DNA of 64,000 nt from CAZSRX01 sp964609675 [NCBI: uncultured Bacteroidota bacterium]. GTDB taxonomy: Bacteria; CLD3; SB21. Location: contig CAZSRX010000016.1 in NCBI GenBank assembly GCA_964609675.1, positions 1 to 64,000 of the forward strand, given 5' to 3'. The notes beneath the pieces are model-generated. The model saw nothing but the letters and a program-made list of their open reading frames with translations, was not told where the DNA came from and searched no databases. Shown piece by piece: positions 43,776 through 51,788 of this stretch. The translations under genes were made by a program, and so were the position numbers. The first letter of the stretch is position 1. Each line of letters opens with the position of its first letter.

Positions 43776-44756
43776 TTAATACTGCCGTTTCCACATGCGG
43801 ATAGTCAGTTCGACCAGTTGCCGGCGGGCTGGCGAATCCGGAAACGCCGCCAGGCATTGCATCGCGTCGCGTAGGTGCCGGTCCACGACCGACTCAATTT
43901 GGTGTCGGATGCGGCTGGCCGTAAGAAATTCATTGAATGTTTTCAGCGCTTCCAGATGAACGTTTTTCGGATTATCCGGATGAAATTTTTCCAGCAGGCG
44001 CCGGCCGTCGGGATGCTGATCGGCGAGGATAGTCACGTAGGTTTTTTTCTTCTCAATGAGATCGCTGCCGATGTCTTTGCCGAAGGTTTTCTCGTCGCCG
44101 GTAACGTCGAGCAGGTCGTCCTGAATCTGAAACGCGGTGCCGAAATGGCGGCCGTAATCGGAGGCCATGCGCACAAAGGCGGCGCGGGCCCCGCTGAGCG
44201 CCACGCCCAGATGCATCGATACCCGGAACAGCGCGGCCGTCTTTTTCCGGATCATATCGAGGTAGGCTTTCAGGGAAATTTTTTTCTGCGATTCAAATTC
44301 CTTGTCCAGCGCCTGACCCTCGCAGAGTTCGATAAAACCTTCGGAGAATATTTCCACAATTTCCTGCAGTTTCGGCGTATCGCACGCGCTCAGGCTTTTG
44401 TAGGCGATGGCGGCCAGCAGGTCGCCGCTCAGGATGGCCACGTTCACGTCCCATCGCTTATGCAACGTCGGACGACCGCGGCGAAGATCGTCATTATCCA
44501 TGATATCATCATGCACCAAAGAGAAATTGTGCAGAATCTCTACGGCGGCGGCCGCCGGAAGCGCTTTCCGGTAATCCGGTTTGTGCAGCGCATAAGCCAG
44601 CAGCGTCATCACCGCGCGGAGCCGTTTGCCGCCTCCGGTGAACAGGTACCGCGCCGGATCGTAAAGGGTTTTCGGATTGGGCTTACTTATATATCCATCA
44701 ATGGTTTTCTGGATATCCCTGATGATTTTCTCAATATTGATTTTTGCCGTTTCCAA
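43776..44756 (-). CDS. Polyprenyl diphosphate synthase (short-chain type)
   Basis: Makes a linear isoprenoid diphosphate from IPP and an allylic primer. The 326-residue helical enzyme has both aspartate-rich motifs: DDIMDND at 83-89 and DDLLD at 213-217, plus GGGKRLRA near 41-48. A phenylalanine five residues before the first motif (F78 in HNFSLVHDD) is a known limit on product length in archaeal-type GGPP synthases, so a C15-C20 product is inferred rather than a long quinone chain. The start is TTG at 44756, because the frame is closed by a stop 18 bases upstream and the next ATG is at residue 50. It opens the long minus-strand operon. Confidence 0.9.
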   Translation of the reverse strand: METAKINIEKIIRDIQKTIDGYISKPNPKTLYDPARYLFTGGGKRLRAVMTLLAYALHKPDYRKALPAAAAVEILHNFSLVHDDIMDNDDLRRGRPTLHKRWDVNVAILSGDLLAAIAYKSLSACDTPKLQEIVEIFSEGFIELCEGQALDKEFESQKKISLKAYLDMIRKKTAALFRVSMHLGVALSGARAAFVRMASDYGRHFGTAFQIQDDLLDVTGDEKTFGKDIGSDLIEKKKTYVTILADQHPDGRRLLEKFHPDNPKNVHLEALKTFNEFLTASRIRHQIESVVDRHLRDAMQCLAAFPDSPARRQLVELTIRMWKRQY

Positions 44757-44792
44757 TATGAATTCTCTGATTTGTTAGTATCTTTAGATTAA

Positions 44793-44821
44793 ATTTTAAT
44801 GAATATGTATAAGATAATCAA
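44793..44821 (-). promoter_or_regulatory. Promoter for the polyprenyl synthase-pts-che-hisS operon
   Basis: Minus-strand TTGATT (44821-44816) is followed after 17 bases by TAAAAT (44798-44793). The start point near 44786 leaves a leader of about 30 bases before the TTG start codon at 44756. Confidence 0.45.
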
Positions 44822-45018
44822 GATAATAAATTATTCCGTTTTTCGGTTATTTAAATATTACCGCTGGCAATAACGTGTATATTCGGTTTTTACTAAGTAA
44901 AATTTCACGTCCAGATTAAAAATAAATTTTTAGTTTTTTTGGAAAGTAAGCATGGTAAAAATGATTTTAAGGTTTAATTCGATTGATTATCCTTTTCTGC
45001 ACGTTTTGGATAGACTGT

Positions 45019-45043
45019 AAGTGGTATAAGGTGGTACGGTGTT
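45019..45043 (+). promoter_or_regulatory. Upstream MraZ-type box array
   Basis: GTGGTATAAG (45021) and GTGGTACGGT (45031) are ten-base direct repeats, with a partial third GTG at 45039-45043. They match the spaced AAGTGG-type boxes bound by MraZ ahead of its own operon in other bacteria. They lie about 130 bases before the mraZ start. Confidence 0.55.
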
Positions 45044-45138
45044 TTTTTTTAAAGAAAACAATTGTTTTACCCTTAATTATTAAAATAATTGAAATTATAT
45101 AATTTTTCTCTTGACTTTTAGGTATAAATAGTTGAATT

Positions 45139-45167
45139 TAGTGGTAAAAAGTGGTATAAAGTGGAAT
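45139..45167 (+). promoter_or_regulatory. MraZ-box array running up to the mraZ start codon
   Basis: Three ten-base direct repeats start with GTGG at 45141, 45151 and 45161, each preceded by A-rich bases. Degenerate copies (GGTA at 45121, GTTG at 45131) keep the same phase. The last repeat ends where a ribosome binding site should be, six bases before the ATG at 45171. MraZ binding here would be expected to block the operon, as in known autoregulation. Confidence 0.75.
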
Positions 45168-45170
45168 ATT

Positions 45171-45608
45171 ATGGCTTCTTTTAAAGGCACTTACAGTCAT
45201 ATACTTGAGCCAAAAAACCGAATCAGTATTCCGGCAAAAATGCGGAACAGCCTGGTTCCGGAGGATAACAACACGCTGGTTATGACGCGCGGATTTGAGC
45301 AGTGCATCTACATTTACCCGCTGACGGAGTGGAAAAAGATGGAAGACAAAATCCGCACGCTGTCCGTGATGGATTCGGATACCCGAAAGTTCATCCGTCT
45401 GATACTCGGGCACGCTCAGGAATACGAATGCGACAAGCAGGGAAGGATTGTCCTGCCGCAGAACCTGCTGACCTACGCCAATATTGAAAAAGACGTCATC
45501 ATCATCGGTATGCTTAACTGGATGGAGGTGTGGAATCCCGCGCTGTATGAAAGCGTCCACCAATCCTTCGATCTGGAAAAGACTGCCGAGAAGATGATGA
45601 TTTTTTAA
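45171..45608 (+). CDS. mraZ: Transcriptional regulator MraZ
   Basis: MraZ is a small ring-forming DNA-binding protein that represses the dcw operon through repeated GTGG boxes. The 145 residues contain two AbrB/SpoVT-like half domains: GTYSHILEPKNRISIPAKMR at the N terminus and ECDKQGRIVLPQNLLTYANI in the second half, each with the DxxGRI-type signature or its variant. Starting upstream at the TTG at 45132 would translate through the operator boxes and is rejected. No independent ribosome binding site exists; the last GTGG box lies in that position. It is the first gene of the cluster that ends with ftsZ. Confidence 0.95.
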   Translation: MASFKGTYSHILEPKNRISIPAKMRNSLVPEDNNTLVMTRGFEQCIYIYPLTEWKKMEDKIRTLSVMDSDTRKFIRLILGHAQEYECDKQGRIVLPQNLLTYANIEKDVIIIGMLNWMEVWNPALYESVHQSFDLEKTAEKMMIF

Positions 45609-45623
45609 TTCAGGAACTTCCGC

Positions 45624-46556
45624 ATGCCGTTTGAACATGAAATGAAGAACGCCGAGACCGGTTACCATGTACCGGTGATGCGGCAAGAAGTCATCGACTG
45701 GCTGGCCGTGGAGGCCGACCATGTGATTGTGGACGCGACACTGGGCGGCGGCGGCCATACGGAAGCGATCCTAAACGCCGAGCCGCATTGCCGGGTTGTC
45801 GGGCTGGATGCCGATCCCGACGCCATTCGATTTGCTTCGGAACGGTTGAAAAAGTTCGGCGAACGCTTCATACCGCGGATGGTTAATTTCAGGGACATCA
45901 AAGATGTTTTGAGCGATTTGAATATAGCTTCGGTCAACGGGATTCTGATGGATCTGGGCGTATCGTCGTTTCAGCTCGACCGGTCGGAGCGCGGATTCAG
46001 TTACCGTCACGACAAGCCTCTGGATATGCGGTTCAGCGACCGCCAGACGCTGACGGCCGCCCGGATTATTCAGACGTATCCGGAAGCGAAACTGGCCGAT
46101 ATTTTTTTTCATTACGGCGAGGAACGGCATTCCAGGCGTATCGCGCGCGCCATCGTGCGCCAGCGGGGTTTTCACGAAATTAAAACGACGCATGATCTTG
46201 CGGAAGCGGTACGCAGCGCTGTTGGCCCCAGGTTTGTCAATAAAACGCTTTCAAGGGTTTTTCAGTCCCTGCGCATCGAAGTCAACGGGGAATTGGAAAA
46301 TCTGAAGCACGCCCTGTCGGCGGCGCTGTCGGTGCTGAAATCAGGCGGACGCATTGTCGTGATTGCCTACCATTCACTGGAAGACCGTATCGTTAAAAAT
46401 TTTTTTAAAGCCCATACCCATTCCGAACGGGATCCGCTGGAACTGCATCGCCTGACGGTGCTGACCAAAAAACCGGTGGTGCCCTCCGAAGAGGAAGTTA
46501 AAAATAATCCGCGTGCCCGAAGCGCCAAACTGCGGGTCGCTGAACGGACCATATAA
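45624..46556 (+). CDS. rsmH: 16S rRNA m4C1402 methyltransferase RsmH
   Basis: Methylates N4 of C1402 in 16S rRNA, in the ribosomal P site. The 310 residues show the SAM-binding VDATLGGGGHTEAIL near the N terminus, then GILMDLGVSSFQLD, the conserved RGFSYRHDKPLDMRF segment, and the C-terminal VIAYHSLEDRIVKNFF and NPRARSAKLRVAER. Length and motif order are standard. It follows mraZ by 15 bases in the classical dcw order. Older literature calls it mraW. Confidence 0.97.
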   Translation: MPFEHEMKNAETGYHVPVMRQEVIDWLAVEADHVIVDATLGGGGHTEAILNAEPHCRVVGLDADPDAIRFASERLKKFGERFIPRMVNFRDIKDVLSDLNIASVNGILMDLGVSSFQLDRSERGFSYRHDKPLDMRFSDRQTLTAARIIQTYPEAKLADIFFHYGEERHSRRIARAIVRQRGFHEIKTTHDLAEAVRSAVGPRFVNKTLSRVFQSLRIEVNGELENLKHALSAALSVLKSGGRIVVIAYHSLEDRIVKNFFKAHTHSERDPLELHRLTVLTKKPVVPSEEEVKNNPRARSAKLRVAERTI

Positions 46557-46574
46557 GAAAGCGGGAATTCGTCC

Positions 46575-47117
46575 ATGCCTTCACGCTATACGCCTTTAAC
46601 AGGATTCGACGTCAACGATAAAAAATTTTTTATTCCGGATGAACCCATACTGCCCCGGATAACCGAGCCGGAAATCAAACCGTCCGGGGCGTATAAGAAA
46701 TTTTCCCGGAAACCGGTCACGCCAGCGCCCAAGCCGGAGCCGGTTTCATCCGGACAGGCCTCCGCAGAAACCGAAACGCCCCCTGTTCCTACACCTTCGT
46801 TGCGTCTGCTGAAAGTGTACGCATGGATATTTCTTGTCGCCTTGATGATGACCCTGTGGATATGGGAAATCGCTTCGATGCGAAATACCTTGCTTGATAT
46901 CGAAATATTGAAAGACAAAAAGCTCGAAATAGAAAAAACCAACGAAGCGATACGCGCCGATATCGCGCGCCTGTCCGGTTACCAGCGCCTAGAGAAAACG
47001 GCTACCGAACAGTTGCATCTCCGGCCGGCCAAAGAAAAGCCCGGCGTTCTGCTGGTGGATTCCGAAAAGTGGCGGCAGGCTCTTGCGACGGACAGTTTGT
47101 ACCGTCTGGAACCTTGA
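46575..47117 (+). CDS. ftsL: FtsL-like cell division protein
   Basis: A 180-residue bitopic membrane protein in the ftsL position of the dcw cluster. An 80-residue cytoplasmic part rich in proline and charged residues (PAPKPEP, ETPPVPTP) precedes one transmembrane helix (about 81-100) and a periplasmic coiled coil (about 101-135), followed by a basic stretch. FtsL with FtsB and FtsQ activates FtsW and FtsI at the septum. Sequence conservation in this family is very low, so the call relies on topology and position. The cytoplasmic part is longer than in E. coli FtsL (about 35 residues). Confidence 0.8.
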   Translation: MPSRYTPLTGFDVNDKKFFIPDEPILPRITEPEIKPSGAYKKFSRKPVTPAPKPEPVSSGQASAETETPPVPTPSLRLLKVYAWIFLVALMMTLWIWEIASMRNTLLDIEILKDKKLEIEKTNEAIRADIARLSGYQRLEKTATEQLHLRPAKEKPGVLLVDSEKWRQALATDSLYRLEP

Positions 47118-47126
47118 GAGGATACG

Positions 47127-49283
47127 ATGAAAACGAAAGAACCTATAACCAATACGGCCCGTTTTACGCGCAAGCGTGTCATACGCCTGCGCACGCTCAT
47201 CCTGGGCTTGCTGCTGATGACGGTTGTTATTGTCATCCGTCTGGCGGCGATTCAGGTTGTCGATCACGACCGGTACCAGCAAATGGCCCGACAGCAGTAT
47301 GAGCGGAAAGTGACGCTTGAAGCCGAACGCGGCACTATATATGACCGCAACATGCAGAAAATTGCCGTAAATCTTATTCAATATGCGTATGCGGCGGATC
47401 CGAGTTTTATGAAAGAAGAAGACAAAGACGCCGTGGCCGATAACCTGGCCCGCGTCTTTAAGAAATCAAGGACTGAATACCGCAAACTGCTTGCGAAGAA
47501 AACCGCTTTCGTCTGGCTTGAACGTTCCGCGACCGTCCAGCAGTCGGAACGCATCCGCGATTCCGTACCGGGCCTGATCAAATTGCAGTCTTTGCGCCGT
47601 TATTATCCGTTCGGAAAAGCTACGGCTCCGGTGGTGGGCATTACCGACATTGATAATCGCGGCATCAGCGGCATCGAATCCGCCATGGACTCCCTGATCA
47701 GCGGGCATCACGGATGGGCTATTCTGCAGGCCGACGCGCGGGGCCGGCTGGCGCCAAATCCTGAATATCCGCATCAGGAACCCATTAACGGCCAGGATGT
47801 TATCTTAACCATCGATGCGCAGTACCAGACGGTGGCGTTGCAGGAACTGGAAAAGTCCATCGAGGAATACGGCGCGGAAAGCGGCATGGCCGTTATCCTG
47901 TCTCCTAAAACCGGTGAAATTCTGGCGATGGTCAACGCGCCGTCGTTCGATCCCAATCAGCGGGAGCAAATCAGGCCGGAACTGATGCGCAACCGGATTA
48001 TTACCGACCTGTACGAACCCGGTTCCACATTCAAGGCCATTTCCGCCGTCGCCGCTATTGAAGAGCGCGTCGTCAGTCCCGGTGATGCCATTTACTGCGA
48101 GAACGGCAAAATTCGCCTGTACAATCATATAATACATGACAGCAAGCCGCACCGGACCCTGACCTTTACGCAGGTCGTGGAACAGTCCAGCAATATCGGC
48201 ATCATCAAGACGATACAGAAAGTCGGCGATGAAAAGTTATACCAATATGCGCGCGCCTTCGGATTCGGTAATGAAACCGGGATTGACATGGACGGCGAAG
48301 TCCGCGGGGTGCTGCAGCATCCGTCAAAATGGTCGGGGCTGTCGCTACCGATGATTGCGATCGGGCAGGAAATATCCGTCACAGCCCTCCAACTCGCCAA
48401 TGCGTACGCCGCGATTGCCAACGGCGGAGCGCTCAACCGTCCGTATGTTGTCAAAGGCACGGTGGATCCGCTGACGCATATTGTCACCGAGCATGAACCG
48501 CAAACGCTCCGAACGGTGGCTTCTGCAGGCACCATGCAGAAAGTTACCGCCATGCTGCGTCAGGTAGTGGTTTCCGGTACCGGCCAGCGCGTTAAAATAT
48601 CCGGTGTGGACATTGCCGGAAAAACCGGAACGGCGCAGCGCGTTAATCAGGGACAGAAAGGATATGCACAGGGTCAGTACAACGCATCGTTTGTGGGATT
48701 CTTTCCCGTGCAGGATCCGCAACTGGTGTTTCTGGTGATTGTCAGCAATCCGAAGAAAAGCATTTGGGGTGAAACCTCGGCTGCGCTGACCGCCCGGGCG
48801 ATCATTGAACGGATTCTCAACAGCTCCGATGAAATGGCGCGCACCATTAACCGCGTGATCGCCGAAGCCGATACCATCGGGAATTCGCCGTCCGGCACGG
48901 ACACGGATTTGCCCGATGTGACCTATATGGCGGCCGATGAAGCCCTGAAACTGCTGGATCAAATGGATATCCGTTACCGCGTTACCGGCAGCGGGGAGCG
49001 TATTGTGGAGCAAAAATGGAAAGCCGGTACAGAGGGACGCGAATTATGGCTGGTGCGCGGCTCCCAGTACGGCCCGGTCAATACCGCCGTTCTGGACGAT
49101 GACAGCCGGACCCGCCTGCCCGACGTCCGCGGATTGAGCGTGCGCGAAGCTTTAAACCGGCTCTACCAGTCGGGCGTGGAGGTACGCGTCAAAGGTAACG
49201 GCTTCGTCATCGCGCAGTCGCCCTCCGGCGGGCGCCTGGTTAAATCCAACAGCATCTGCACGATACAGTGTCGGCCGCAATAG
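47127..49283 (+). CDS. ftsI: Septal peptidoglycan transpeptidase FtsI (PBP3) with two PASTA domains
   Basis: A class B penicillin-binding protein that crosslinks septal peptidoglycan. The 718 residues comprise one N-terminal transmembrane helix (about 22-43), a dimerisation/pedestal domain starting ERGTIYDRN, and the transpeptidase domain with S300-TFK (GSTFK), S354-S-N and K499-TG. Two PASTA domains follow, about 596-645 (LPDVTYMAADEALKLL) and 664-717 (LPDVRGLSVREALNRL). PASTA-bearing PBPs are common in Firmicutes and occur in FCB and spirochaete-like groups. It starts 9 bases after ftsL. The next gene is murF, without the usual murE between. Confidence 0.95.
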   Translation: MKTKEPITNTARFTRKRVIRLRTLILGLLLMTVVIVIRLAAIQVVDHDRYQQMARQQYERKVTLEAERGTIYDRNMQKIAVNLIQYAYAADPSFMKEEDKDAVADNLARVFKKSRTEYRKLLAKKTAFVWLERSATVQQSERIRDSVPGLIKLQSLRRYYPFGKATAPVVGITDIDNRGISGIESAMDSLISGHHGWAILQADARGRLAPNPEYPHQEPINGQDVILTIDAQYQTVALQELEKSIEEYGAESGMAVILSPKTGEILAMVNAPSFDPNQREQIRPELMRNRIITDLYEPGSTFKAISAVAAIEERVVSPGDAIYCENGKIRLYNHIIHDSKPHRTLTFTQVVEQSSNIGIIKTIQKVGDEKLYQYARAFGFGNETGIDMDGEVRGVLQHPSKWSGLSLPMIAIGQEISVTALQLANAYAAIANGGALNRPYVVKGTVDPLTHIVTEHEPQTLRTVASAGTMQKVTAMLRQVVVSGTGQRVKISGVDIAGKTGTAQRVNQGQKGYAQGQYNASFVGFFPVQDPQLVFLVIVSNPKKSIWGETSAALTARAIIERILNSSDEMARTINRVIAEADTIGNSPSGTDTDLPDVTYMAADEALKLLDQMDIRYRVTGSGERIVEQKWKAGTEGRELWLVRGSQYGPVNTAVLDDDSRTRLPDVRGLSVREALNRLYQSGVEVRVKGNGFVIAQSPSGGRLVKSNSICTIQCRPQ

Positions 49284-49298
49284 AACGATGAACGAATT

Positions 49299-50675
49299 AT
49301 GAGCGCTTTTACTATAAAAGATTTTCAGCGTCTGGGTTCCGTCCGGCATGTTGCGCCGGAATGGACGGCGGCAGCCGTCAGTACCGACAGCAGGACACTG
49401 GATAAAGGCCATGTGTTTTTCGCGCTTCCCGGAAAGCAACATGATGGACATGACTTTGTGGCTCCGGCGCTTGATGCCGGCGCTGTTTGCGTGGTTTCCG
49501 AAGCCTGGTTTGAACGGAACGGGCATCGGTTCGCGCATCGGCCGCTGGTAGTCGTTGAAGACACGCTTAAAGCGCTTCAGCAATTAGCCTGTCATCACCG
49601 ACAGCAGTTCGGCTGTTCGGTGATTGCGGTTACGGGCACCAACGGGAAGACCACGTGCAAGGAAATGCTGAGCGCCGTATTTTCCTCCACGTTCAATACC
49701 GTAGCGACCCGGGGTAATTTTAACAACGAAATCGGCGTGCCTTTGACGCTGTTGCAGATTCGCGCCGACACGGAGATTGCCGTGGTGGAAATGGGCGCCG
49801 ATCATCCCGGCGATATTGCGCTGCTATGCGAAATCGCGCTGCCCGACAGTGGCGTGATCACGAATGTCGGCAAGGCGCATCTGGAGTTTTTCGGCACTGT
49901 TGAGCGCGTGGCGGCCACCAAGCTGGAATTATTCAATTATCTGCTGGCCGACGGCGTCCGCTACATCAATGCGGATGATCCGCGGATCAGCCCCCATCAA
50001 GCCCTCGGGAGCGGGTTCTACACCTTCGGCTATGAAAAGCCGTCCGATTACCGCGGCGAGGTGCTTGCCGTTGATCAAGAAGGTTGCGCACGGATTCGTG
50101 TTACCGGTCCGGAGATGGAGCATCTGGAATTCCAACTACAGGCGCCGGGACTTCACCAGAAATATAATGCGCTGATTGCGGCTTCTATCGGTTTATCCAT
50201 GGGCCTACCGGCCGAAGCCGTTACCCATGCGCTGGAAAATTATCGCCCGCTCAGCAACCGTCTTTCCGTCCGGCGTTCCCGCAACCGCGTCATAGTCGAT
50301 GATACGTACAACGCTAACCCGGAATCCATGCGCGCGGCGGTGGAAACCCTGTTTCAGATTGCCTGCGAAGGCCGACGGTTCTGCGTGCTCGGCGATATGC
50401 TGGAACTGGGCGAATCATCGGCGATTGAGCATCAGCGGCTCGGCGAATGGCTGCGGGAAAAATCCTTATCGGGTATTTATCTGTTAGGGCCGCACATGAA
50501 GAAAACCGCGGAAGCGCTTGATGCATGCGCCGCCGTCCGGCATTTTGATAAAAAAGAAGAATTGATAAAGATGTTAAAGACGTCCATTCAGGACGGTGAT
50601 GCGGTGTTGGTAAAAGGTTCACGCGGCATGCATATGGAAGACGTAACCGAAGCCCTTAATACCTTTGCGGAGTAA
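49299..50675 (+). CDS. murF: UDP-MurNAc-tripeptide:D-Ala-D-Ala ligase MurF
   Basis: Adds D-Ala-D-Ala to the UDP-MurNAc-tripeptide in the last cytoplasmic step of precursor assembly. The 458 residues have the N-terminal UDP-binding domain (VSTDSRTLDKGHVFFAL), the Mur-ligase P-loop TGTNGKTT at 112-119, ATRGNFNNEIGVPLTLL, characteristic of MurF, and a C-terminal domain with VIVDDTYNANPESMRAA. These features distinguish it from MurE. It starts 15 bases after ftsI. No ribosome binding site stands out. The mraY ATG follows four bases beyond the stop. Confidence 0.96.
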   Translation: MSAFTIKDFQRLGSVRHVAPEWTAAAVSTDSRTLDKGHVFFALPGKQHDGHDFVAPALDAGAVCVVSEAWFERNGHRFAHRPLVVVEDTLKALQQLACHHRQQFGCSVIAVTGTNGKTTCKEMLSAVFSSTFNTVATRGNFNNEIGVPLTLLQIRADTEIAVVEMGADHPGDIALLCEIALPDSGVITNVGKAHLEFFGTVERVAATKLELFNYLLADGVRYINADDPRISPHQALGSGFYTFGYEKPSDYRGEVLAVDQEGCARIRVTGPEMEHLEFQLQAPGLHQKYNALIAASIGLSMGLPAEAVTHALENYRPLSNRLSVRRSRNRVIVDDTYNANPESMRAAVETLFQIACEGRRFCVLGDMLELGESSAIEHQRLGEWLREKSLSGIYLLGPHMKKTAEALDACAAVRHFDKKEELIKMLKTSIQDGDAVLVKGSRGMHMEDVTEALNTFAE

Positions 50676-50679
50676 CGGT

Positions 50680-51786
50680 ATGTTTTATTATTTATATCAG
50701 TTGATAGCCGACTACGGAATATCAGGAACCAATTTGTTCCGCTACATTACGTTTCGTTCAGCCATGGCCGCCGTTACCGCGCTGGCGATTAGTCTGTTTG
50801 TTGGCCCGTATATTATCCGAAAGCTCAAAGAAAAGCAGATTGGCGAAGAAATCCGCACCGACGGTCCGCAGACGCATCTGTCTAAAGCCGGCACGCCGAC
50901 CATGGGCGGGCTGATTGTACTGGCTTCAGTAATTTTTCCCACGCTGCTCTGGGCGGATCTTTCCAATACGCTGGTCCTTTTGATTTTACTGTCCACGGTG
51001 TGGATGGGCGCCGTCGGCTTTATTGACGATTATCTCAAGGCAATAAAAAAAATGAAAAGCGGTCTGGTGGCGCGGTATAAAACGATCGGCCAGATTTCTC
51101 TTGGATTGATTATCGGTTCGGTGATATACTTCTCGCCGGAATTTGAATCCATCGCGACCATCACTACCATACCGTTTTTTAAGAACATGAATCTCGATTT
51201 CGGCTATTTCTATATTCCGCTGGTGGTGCTGGTAATCACGGCGACGTCAAATGCGGTGAACCTCACCGACGGTCTGGATGGCCTGGCCATCGGCATCGTT
51301 TCCATCGCCGTTGCCGCGTTCGGCCTTATCTGCTACGTCACGGGTAATGTGAATTACAGCGATTATCTGAATATACTGTACATACCGCAGAGCAGCGAAC
51401 TGACGATTTTCTGCACGGCGCTGGTCGGCGCGGGACTTGGCTTTTTATGGTACAATGCGTATCCGGCGCAGGTGTTTATGGGCGATACGGGCGCGCTCGC
51501 GCTGGGCAGCGCCATCGGGACGATTGCCATTCTGGTGAAAAAAGAACTATTGTTGCCGATCATCGGCGGCGTCTTTGTCGCGGAAACGTTGTCGGTAATC
51601 ATTCAGGTGCAGTATTTCCGATACACGAAAAAGAAATACGGGGTAGGCCGCCGGATATTTCTGATGGCGCCTCTGCATCACCATTTTGAACTCAAGGGCT
51701 GGCATGAAACCAAGGTCGTCACGCGTTTCTGGATTATGGCGGTTCTATGCGCGCTCTTAACTTTAACTACATTCAAAGTGCGGTAA
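50680..51786 (+). CDS. mraY: Phospho-MurNAc-pentapeptide transferase MraY
   Basis: Transfers phospho-MurNAc-pentapeptide to undecaprenyl phosphate to make lipid I at the inner membrane. The 368-residue polytopic protein has GTPTMGGLI, the paired aspartates in FIDDYLKA, NLTDGLDGLAIG, GDTGALALGS and the HHHFELKGWHE motif near the C terminus, all catalytic or structural signatures of MraY. The ATG at 50680 is chosen because GGAG lies seven bases upstream, overlapping the murF stop. An upstream reading from 50665 would begin inside murF. About ten transmembrane helices are apparent. Confidence 0.97.
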   Translation: MFYYLYQLIADYGISGTNLFRYITFRSAMAAVTALAISLFVGPYIIRKLKEKQIGEEIRTDGPQTHLSKAGTPTMGGLIVLASVIFPTLLWADLSNTLVLLILLSTVWMGAVGFIDDYLKAIKKMKSGLVARYKTIGQISLGLIIGSVIYFSPEFESIATITTIPFFKNMNLDFGYFYIPLVVLVITATSNAVNLTDGLDGLAIGIVSIAVAAFGLICYVTGNVNYSDYLNILYIPQSSELTIFCTALVGAGLGFLWYNAYPAQVFMGDTGALALGSAIGTIAILVKKELLLPIIGGVFVAETLSVIIQVQYFRYTKKKYGVGRRIFLMAPLHHHFELKGWHETKVVTRFWIMAVLCALLTLTTFKVR

Positions 51787-51788
51787 TC

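Larger units (their letters stand above)
44757..45170. other. Divergent regulatory region between the polyprenyl synthase gene and mraZ
   Basis: About 410 AT-rich bases that hold the minus-strand promoter at 44793-44821 and two groups of MraZ-type boxes. A consensus TATAAT (45098-45103) and a TTGACT (45111-45116) on the plus strand are possible mraZ promoter parts, but neither has a well-spaced partner. No coding sequence is visible. Confidence 0.6.

Noticed and set aside
45019-45167. Short tandem repeats that could suggest a CRISPR or simple repeat array
   Set aside because: Units are 10 bases with no spacers and match MraZ boxes directly upstream of mraZ.
45132-45170. Upstream TTG start for mraZ
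   Set aside because: It would translate through the 10-bp operator repeats and add residues not found in MraZ; the family N terminus begins at the ATG at 45171.
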